Shown here: positions 14,978 to 19,211 of the stretch, piece by piece
How the letters are laid out: each line of letters starts with the position of its first letter
Position numbering within the stretch: position 1 is the first letter of the stretch
DNA from: an uncultured Collinsella sp.
Lineage (GTDB): Bacteria > Actinomycetota > Coriobacteriia > Coriobacteriales > Coriobacteriaceae
NCBI GenBank assembly: GCA_902494625.1
Contig: CABUUB010000031.1
Coordinates: 1 to 19,211 of the forward strand
Length of the DNA: 19,211 nt
Direction: 5' to 3'
Program-made: the position numbers and the translations under genes
Notes under the pieces: model-generated
What the model was told of the DNA's origin: nothing
Databases searched by the model: none
The model's input: only the letters and a program-made list of their open reading frames with translations

Positions 14978-15298
14978 CTAGAGTCCGGCAGGCCAGCGAC
15001 AGGCGGCCAGATCAACATGCATGGGGTCGGTAAACGTCACGCCCTCCCCCAGCAGAAGCTCACGTTGAGCATCAGGGCCGCCAAAGGCAAAGCCCTCACA
15101 GATACGGCCGTCGGCAAACACTACGCGATGGCAGGGAATCTGGCCGGGGCGCGGATTGCTGTGCAGCGCGTAGCCCACGTACCGCGCACTTCGTGGACGA
15201 CCGGCAAGCAGCGCTACCTGACCATACGTGGCGACCATCCCCTCGGGGATCTGCTCGACCACCTCGTACACCCGTTCAAAAAAGCCCTCAGACGCCAT
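14978..15298 (-). CDS. Minimal MGMT-family DNA-binding protein, PCHR active-site motif kept
   Basis: A 106-residue protein equal to only the C-terminal domain of O6-alkylguanine-DNA alkyltransferases. It has the helix-turn-helix entry (VYEVVEQIPEGMVATYGQVALLAG, shown by its ends VYEVV and LLAG), the nucleotide-flipping arginine region SARYVG near residues 37-42, and IPCHRVV with C56, the methyl-accepting cysteine in Ogt/MGMT. Alkyltransferase-like proteins of this size such as YbaZ usually have tryptophan at that site; here cysteine is kept, but the N-terminal domain is absent. Repair activity is therefore possible but unproven. AAGGGAG precedes the ATG at 15298. Confidence 0.87.
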   Translation of the reverse strand: MASEGFFERVYEVVEQIPEGMVATYGQVALLAGRPRSARYVGYALHSNPRPGQIPCHRVVFADGRICEGFAFGGPDAQRELLLGEGVTFTDPMHVDLAACRWPAGL

Positions 15299-15325
15299 TG
15301 TTCGCTCCCTTCCACCCGGAAAAGC

Positions 15326-15367
15326 ATAAACCACCACAAAGGGCCTGTCCCCTTTGTGGTGGTTTAT
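15326..15367 (-). repeat. Family A hairpin repeat, copy 4 (reversed)
   Basis: The stem is 18 bp here (ATAAACCACCACAAAGGG and complement) and the loop reads CCTGTC, the complement of the GGACAGG loop in copies 1-3, so the core is inverted. It lies between the DegV stop (10 bases away) and the MGMT start, fitting a DegV terminator. Confidence 0.85.
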
Positions 15368-15377
15368 GGCAGGTCGG

Positions 15378-16232
15378 TTAGTTGGCGGGCTGGAAGAAGG
15401 CTACTGCTACGGCGCCGGGGCCAACGTGGGTACCGATGGTGGCGCCGATGGTGTGAACGGGCAACTCGCCCTCGGTGTGGCCAGCCCATAGTGCAGCGCT
15501 GTCCTCGATATACTTCTTGAGCACCGCATCCGAAAGACCCGTATAGCCGAGCGCCAGCGGCATGGAAAAGTCGATGCCGCCCGCCTTTTCGACCTTTTGG
15601 TTCAGCAGGTTGCGGCCGTTCTTGGAACCGCGCGCCTTGCCCAGCTGCACGATCAGACCGTCCTCGACAGCCACCACAGGCTTTACGTTGAGCAGCGTGC
15701 CCACGGCGCCGGCCGCAGCAGACAGACGACCGCCACGCACCAGGTACTCCAGCGTCTCGAGCAGGCCGATAACCACCACGCGGTCGCGCACGGCCTCGAC
15801 AGCCGCCGCGATCTGAGATGCACTGCGGCCCTCGTCCACCAAGCGCAGCGCATACTCGACCAGGACACGCTCGCCCAGGGTGACGTTGTTGCTGTCTACC
15901 ACGAACACGTCGCCACCTGGCGCCTCAGCAAGTGCGGTACGGGCGCTCTGATTGGTGCCTGATAGCTTAGCGCCCACGGTAATAATCACAGCCTCATCGC
16001 CGGCTTCACGAACCTTGGCAATCGCCTGCGAAAACGCGTACGGGTTGACCTGGCCGGTCTTGGGCAGCTCATCGCGCTCCACGAGCATCTCGTAAAAGCG
16101 CTGGTGATCGATGTCGATGCCATCCATGTACACATCGGTGCCAAAGGTGACGGACAGCGGCAAAACGGCCAGTGCTGGGTGCTCGGCCGGCGACATATCG
16201 CTTGCGGAATCGGTAATAATGCGGACGGACAT
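15378..16232 (-). CDS. DegV-family fatty-acid-binding protein
   Basis: 284-residue protein of the DegV/FakB family, which binds a fatty acid. In Firmicutes, FakB hands it to the kinase FakA for phosphorylation. Motifs: RIITDSASDM at the N-terminus, KTGQVNPYAF near 75, the lipid-site turn KLSGTNQSA near 105, VVDSNNVTLGE near 127, RGGRLSA near 175, and IGTHVGPGAVAVAF at the end. No FakA-like gene is in the window, so the partner is unknown. AAAGGA lies upstream of the ATG at 16232; a longer frame has no such site. The MarR gene lies 119 bases upstream on the same strand and could be cotranscribed. Confidence 0.93.
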   Translation of the reverse strand: MSVRIITDSASDMSPAEHPALAVLPLSVTFGTDVYMDGIDIDHQRFYEMLVERDELPKTGQVNPYAFSQAIAKVREAGDEAVIITVGAKLSGTNQSARTALAEAPGGDVFVVDSNNVTLGERVLVEYALRLVDEGRSASQIAAAVEAVRDRVVVIGLLETLEYLVRGGRLSAAAGAVGTLLNVKPVVAVEDGLIVQLGKARGSKNGRNLLNQKVEKAGGIDFSMPLALGYTGLSDAVLKKYIEDSAALWAGHTEGELPVHTIGATIGTHVGPGAVAVAFFQPAN

Positions 16233-16351
16233 AGCGAATCCTTTCTTGCGCAGGTCCCGCGCAGGGAATTTTGACAGCAAGGCCCCGGCACGGTATACGC
16301 GCTCAAACAGGACTATGCAGTTGTTAATTGGGAGCAAAAGCCTTGGCGGCC

Positions 16352-16801
16352 CTAGAGCTCGCGCAGGGTGTTGAGAATCGTGCGCAGCGACGCATACATC
16401 TGCTCGCGCTGCTCCACACCCATAGCCTTACCGGTGGTATCGAGCACTTCGTGGATGATGCGGTCGGCCTCGCTCATGCTCTCGCCACCCAGAGCGGTCA
16501 GGCGCACCGGAGCACGATACTTAACGGCGACATCGCCCGAATCGTCGACCTCGACGTAGCCGCCCTCCTCCAGATGCGCGAGCGTACGCGAGACGGCGGC
16601 GCGGGTCACGCCTGCCATGCGAGCCAGGTCAGCGCCAGTCAGGCCGTCCTTGCTGCGCTCAAGATAGTACAGGCACATAACGTCGGAGCCCTTGAGGCCC
16701 AGCCTTGCGCCCTCGGATGTCTTAATGCGCTGGATCTCCTTGTAGAGCCCGCTGATCAGTCCGACAAAGTCCTCGAAACGTGTCTCGTCGTTCCACTGCA
16801 T
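16352..16801 (-). CDS. MarR-family transcriptional regulator
   Basis: 149-residue winged-helix regulator. Helices at about 10-30 and 120-149 would form the dimer interface. The DNA-binding part spans about 37-100, with GLTGADLARMAGVTRAAVSRTL-type recognition (GLTGADLARM, then TRAAVSRTLAHLEE) and a wing rich in charged residues (VEVDDSGDVAVKYRAPVRLT). A cysteine at about 43 (VMCLYYL) could sense oxidants, but this is speculation. AAAGG precedes the ATG at 16801. The region just upstream carries GCATAA-type repeats (near 16823 and 16853) that could be its operator. The neighbour DegV is a possible target. Confidence 0.9.
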   Translation of the reverse strand: MQWNDETRFEDFVGLISGLYKEIQRIKTSEGARLGLKGSDVMCLYYLERSKDGLTGADLARMAGVTRAAVSRTLAHLEEGGYVEVDDSGDVAVKYRAPVRLTALGGESMSEADRIIHEVLDTTGKAMGVEQREQMYASLRTILNTLREL

Positions 16802-16904
16802 GGTGACGACCGCCTTTCGCTTGCATAATGCTTACGGGTAAACATCTTAGTCGCATAAGCCGACACCCGTACCCAAATACCCCATTTGTTAACCCATCAA
16901 CATA

Positions 16905-16945
16905 AAAACCACCACAAAGGGGACAGGCACCTTTGTGGTGGTTTT
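16905..16945. repeat. Family A hairpin repeat, copy 5
   Basis: Identical to copies 1-3 in stem and loop. It lies 28 bases past the stop of the minus-strand B3/4-domain gene and about 100 bases ahead of the MarR gene, so it would separate the two transcripts. Confidence 0.85.
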
Positions 16946-16973
16946 GCCCGGCGAACAAGATCCGCAGGCGCCG

Positions 16974-17693
16974 CTACAGCTCCACGCAGGGATTGTCGCG
17001 AGTCACAAGCGTCTTAACGACAACCGTCGCTCCCAGATAGCGCTCAAGTAGCTCGGCGAGACGATCAACGGCAGCCTGGCAATCCCCCATCCGCTCGGGC
17101 TCCACGCACTCAATCGCCAGGAACGCATCGGCCGAATCATCGGACAGCGCCGTGCGAACGCCGTCGCGCCAGTTCCAGCAGCGGCACACGGCGCCCGCAT
17201 CATCGATGTAGGCGAGCTCGCCGGGCAGCGTCGGATCGTCCGCCTCCTCGCCAAGCGGCAAGAACGCATCGCCACCGTCGGTCACCTTCAGGCGAAGGTC
17301 TCCCTCGATCGCATGCAGATCCTCGCCTCCCACGGGCAGCGCGTAGGTCAGCGACACCGTGTTGTAAATATCCACCGCGGGCGTAATGTGGCCCACCGGC
17401 TTGCCTTTGAGCACGCGTTTGAGCAAGTTCTCGATCGAGCAGCGCGCGCCTTTCTTGGTCTTGAACAGACGATAGGCCTCGCGCCATGCCTTGACCGGTG
17501 CGTTCTCGCTGATAGTGTCGCTGGTCAGATGACGCTCCGCATCGATATTGGCGCGGTCGAGCAACGCCGCAATCGCATCCACGTCCTCTTGAGGAATCTG
17601 AGCCGTGGGCTTCATGCCCTCCACGACCACAACACCGATCGCTGCCTGCGGAAACAGCTCCCAGAATGAATCCTCGGCAATAAAGCTCTTCAT
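16974..17693 (-). CDS. B3/4-domain protein (PheT-like tRNA-binding fold)
   Basis: 239-residue soluble protein of the B3/4 family, a domain shared with the beta subunit of phenylalanyl-tRNA synthetase, where it helps edit misacylated tRNA. Stand-alone versions are annotated as B3/4 or COG3382 and their role is uncertain. Family blocks seen: PVKAWREAYRLFKTKKGARCS (66-86, given by its ends PVKAW and GARCS), SIENLLKRVLKGK, the segment PAVDIYNTVSLTYALPVGGED (105-125, ends PAVDIY and VGGED), and the late CRCWNWRDG typical of the group. Start chosen at 17693, with GGGAGAG just upstream; an ATG five codons earlier overlaps that site. It has a strong promoter and a structured leader. Confidence 0.85.
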   Translation of the reverse strand: MKSFIAEDSFWELFPQAAIGVVVVEGMKPTAQIPQEDVDAIAALLDRANIDAERHLTSDTISENAPVKAWREAYRLFKTKKGARCSIENLLKRVLKGKPVGHITPAVDIYNTVSLTYALPVGGEDLHAIEGDLRLKVTDGGDAFLPLGEEADDPTLPGELAYIDDAGAVCRCWNWRDGVRTALSDDSADAFLAIECVEPERMGDCQAAVDRLAELLERYLGATVVVKTLVTRDNPCVEL

Positions 17694-17837
17694 ACGCTCT
17701 CCCTTCATTGTGCGCGCCCGAGTGAGGGCGCCTAAACAAAAAGCGCCCTTACAACGGCCACCTTCAAAGTCCTACGGTGCCGTCACAAGAGCGCTTGCGC
17801 TGTCCCCATCCGGAGAAGGGGACGATATGTCAGGCGT
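17694..17837 (-). promoter_or_regulatory. Structured leader of the B3/4-domain gene (possible attenuator)
   Basis: Between promoter and start codon the transcript would carry about 135 untranslated bases with several helices. First is GTCCCC/GGGGAC around TTCTCCGGAT, then AGCGC/GCGCT. Next comes a 16-bp hairpin followed by five T (17738-17794). Its 3' arm AGGGCGC (17743-17749) can instead pair with GCGCCCT (17725-17731), and the latter can also pair with GGGCGC (17714-17719). Mutually exclusive helices of this kind are typical of riboswitches and attenuators. I cannot match it to a known class. Confidence 0.55.
17738..17794 (-). terminator. Terminator-like hairpin inside the leader
   Basis: On the minus strand GCGCTCTTGTGACGGC (17779-17794) pairs with GCCGTTGTAAGGGCGC (17743-17758), 16 consecutive pairs including G-U, and TTTTT follows (17738-17742). 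It stands 44 bases before the start codon, so if it works it must be conditional or leaky. Confidence 0.65.
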
Positions 17838-17866
17838 ATTGTAACCCGAGTCATCCACGCGAGCAA
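17838..17866 (-). promoter_or_regulatory. Promoter of the B3/4-domain gene
   Basis: On the minus strand TTGCTC (17861-17866) and TACAAT (17838-17843) are spaced by exactly 17 bases. The first two T of the -35 box belong to the flank of family A repeat copy 6. Confidence 0.75.
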
Positions 17867-17901
17867 AACCACCACAAAGGTGCCTGTCTCCTTTGTGGTG
17901 G
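17865..17901 (-). repeat. Family A hairpin repeat, copy 6 (reversed, diverged)
   Basis: Only the inner 12 bp of the stem remain paired (CCACCACAAAGG, 17869-17880, with 17890-17901). The loop TGCCTGTCT is the reverse-complement form with one change, so it is reversed and partly decayed. It sits 19 bases past the pckA stop, where it may terminate pckA. Confidence 0.8.
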
Positions 17902-17920
17902 ATATGGACTCACAGCGAAG

Positions 17921-19211
17921 CTAGTGGCGAAGTCCCAGCAGCCCGCGGCCGCGATGACGGGCGTCGGCGTGTACTTGAGCGTGCGGGCCGGCGGCTTTGA
18001 CGGACTCGGGCAGGTGCGAGTACTTCTTCTCGAAGTTCTCCTCGAACATCACCGCCAGGTTGTGCGCGGCCTCGTCATAGCGCGCGGTACTCTGCCAGTA
18101 TTGGCGCGGCACCAGGATGCCATCGGGCACGCCGTGGCACGTCGTGGGAATGTCGACGTTAAAGATGTCGTCGTGCACGAACTCGCTGTCCTCGATGGTA
18201 CCGTCGAGGGCGCGCGCGACCAGCGAACGCGTGTAGGCAAGCTCGATGCGATGGCCCACGCCGTAGCCGCCGCCGATCCAGCCGGTGTTGACCAGGTACA
18301 CACGCGTGCGGCCGTCGGCAATGCGCTCGCCGAGCATCTTGGCGTAAACCATGGGGTCGAGTGGCATAAACGGCTCGCCGAACAGCGAAGAGAACGTGGG
18401 CGTGGGCTCGGTGACGCCGACCTCGGTGCCGGGAATCTTAGCCGTAAAGCCCGTCACAAAGTGGTACATGGCGGCGTCGGCCGTCAGACGCGAGATGGGC
18501 GGCAGCACGCCAAAAGCGTCGCAGGTCAGGAACAGCACGACACTCGGAGTGGTGCCCATGCCCTTAGTCCACGCGTTGGGGATATGCTCGACGGGATAGG
18601 CCACGCGCGTGTTGTGCGTGATCGAGATGTCATCGTAATTGGGCTTGCGGCCCTCGTCGAGCACCACGTTTTCGCAGATGGCGCCAAAGCGGACGGCGTT
18701 GAAGATCTCGGGCTCGTGGAACGCGTCCAGGCCCTCGCACTTGGCGTAGCAGCCGCCCTCGATGTTAAAGATCCCCATGTCGGACCAGCCGTGCTCGTCG
18801 TCGCCGATCAGCAGGCGCGTGGGGTTGGCCGAAAGCGTGGTCTTGCCGGTGCCCGAGAGGCCAAAGAACACGGCGGTCTCGTGCGTGACGGGATCCATGC
18901 TGGCCGAGCAGTGCATGGGCAGCACATCGTCCTCGACGGGCAGCAGATAATTCATGACGCTGAAGATGGACTTTTTGATTTCGCCGGAGTAACCGGTGCC
19001 GGCAACCAGAATCACGCGCTCCTGGAAATTGATGACCACGGCGGCGCTGGAGTTGAGGCCCTTGATGGCGGGATCGCACTGGTAGCCGGGAGCGGCGAGC
19101 ACGCAGAAGTCGGGCTCGCCGGTGCGCGCGATTTCGCGGGCGAGCGGGCGGGCGAGCATTTGCTTAATAAAGAGTGCCTGGCTGGCACGCTCGCAGGCAA
19201 CGAGCAGGCGA
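17921..19211 (-). CDS. pckA: Phosphoenolpyruvate carboxykinase (ATP), 5' part missing
   Basis: Interconverts oxaloacetate plus ATP with phosphoenolpyruvate, CO2 and ADP. It serves gluconeogenesis or, in fermenters, runs in the CO2-fixing direction. About 429 residues are present and roughly the first 100 lie beyond the window edge; the frame stays open to base 19211. The kinase P-loop FGLSGTGKTTLS, the lid and metal motifs LIGDDEHGWSD and FNIEGGCYAK, and HNTRVAYPVEHIPNA mark the ATP-dependent type. Also present are the PGTEVGVTEP segment and NTGWIGGGYGVG. The end is odd: after the usual ESVKAAGP the protein continues with about 20 His/Arg-rich residues to LLGLRH. Confidence 0.95.
   Translation of the reverse strand, partial: RLLVACERASQALFIKQMLARPLAREIARTGEPDFCVLAAPGYQCDPAIKGLNSSAAVVINFQERVILVAGTGYSGEIKKSIFSVMNYLLPVEDDVLPMHCSASMDPVTHETAVFFGLSGTGKTTLSANPTRLLIGDDEHGWSDMGIFNIEGGCYAKCEGLDAFHEPEIFNAVRFGAICENVVLDEGRKPNYDDISITHNTRVAYPVEHIPNAWTKGMGTTPSVVLFLTCDAFGVLPPISRLTADAAMYHFVTGFTAKIPGTEVGVTEPTPTFSSLFGEPFMPLDPMVYAKMLGERIADGRTRVYLVNTGWIGGGYGVGHRIELAYTRSLVARALDGTIEDSEFVHDDIFNVDIPTTCHGVPDGILVPRQYWQSTARYDEAAHNLAVMFEENFEKKYSHLPESVKAAGPHAQVHADARHRGRGLLGLRH

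Noticed and set aside
3270..17901. CRISPR array made of the repeated 41-base unit
   Set aside because: Copies are hundreds to thousands of bases apart, occur in both orientations and are separated by genes, with no regular spacers and no cas genes.

Overview
The window is most likely chromosomal DNA from a high-GC anaerobic actinobacterium of the class Coriobacteriia, probably Collinsella or a close relative. The reasons are GC-rich third codon positions, AAGGAG-type ribosome binding sites, a CarD-family regulator, and intergenic repeats of a kind I associate with that group. Genus assignment is inference; no rRNA or marker gene is present. Almost everything coding is ordinary core metabolism. 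There is no phage, integrase, transposase, plasmid or CRISPR locus.

Layout: bases 1-574 hold no recognisable gene but carry two repeat elements and the argS terminator. argS (minus) is divergent from carD (plus), which is followed by an HD-domain protein gene. A proline-linked stretch follows: proA (minus), an S33 prolyl-aminopeptidase-like hydrolase (plus), then proB (minus), with three different hairpin repeats packed into the 302-base gap before proB. pncB (NAD salvage) lies just upstream of proB. Next on the minus strand come a small tail-anchored coiled-coil protein, tRNA-Ala(CGC) with a clear promoter and terminator, and a PflX-like radical SAM protein. A 527-base gap then holds a candidate structured RNA with its own terminator. 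On the plus strand follow a WecA/TagO-like polyprenyl-phosphate sugar-phosphate transferase and trpS. The right end is all minus strand: a minimal MGMT-type protein, DegV, a MarR regulator, a B3/4-domain protein with a structured leader, and pckA running off the edge.

The genes cover tRNA charging (argS, trpS, tRNA-Ala), proline synthesis and release (proA, proB, the peptidase), NAD salvage (pncB), gluconeogenesis or anaplerosis (pckA), cell-envelope glycan initiation (WecA-like) and stress or transcription control (CarD, MarR).

The most unusual content is between the genes. One 41-base hairpin repeat occurs six times, always just past the 3' end of a gene. At least four further inverted-repeat elements are present, most with GGGAC or GGGGAC in their loops or flanks. 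There are also two candidate regulatory RNAs, one upstream of the WecA-like gene and one forming the leader of the B3/4-domain gene.
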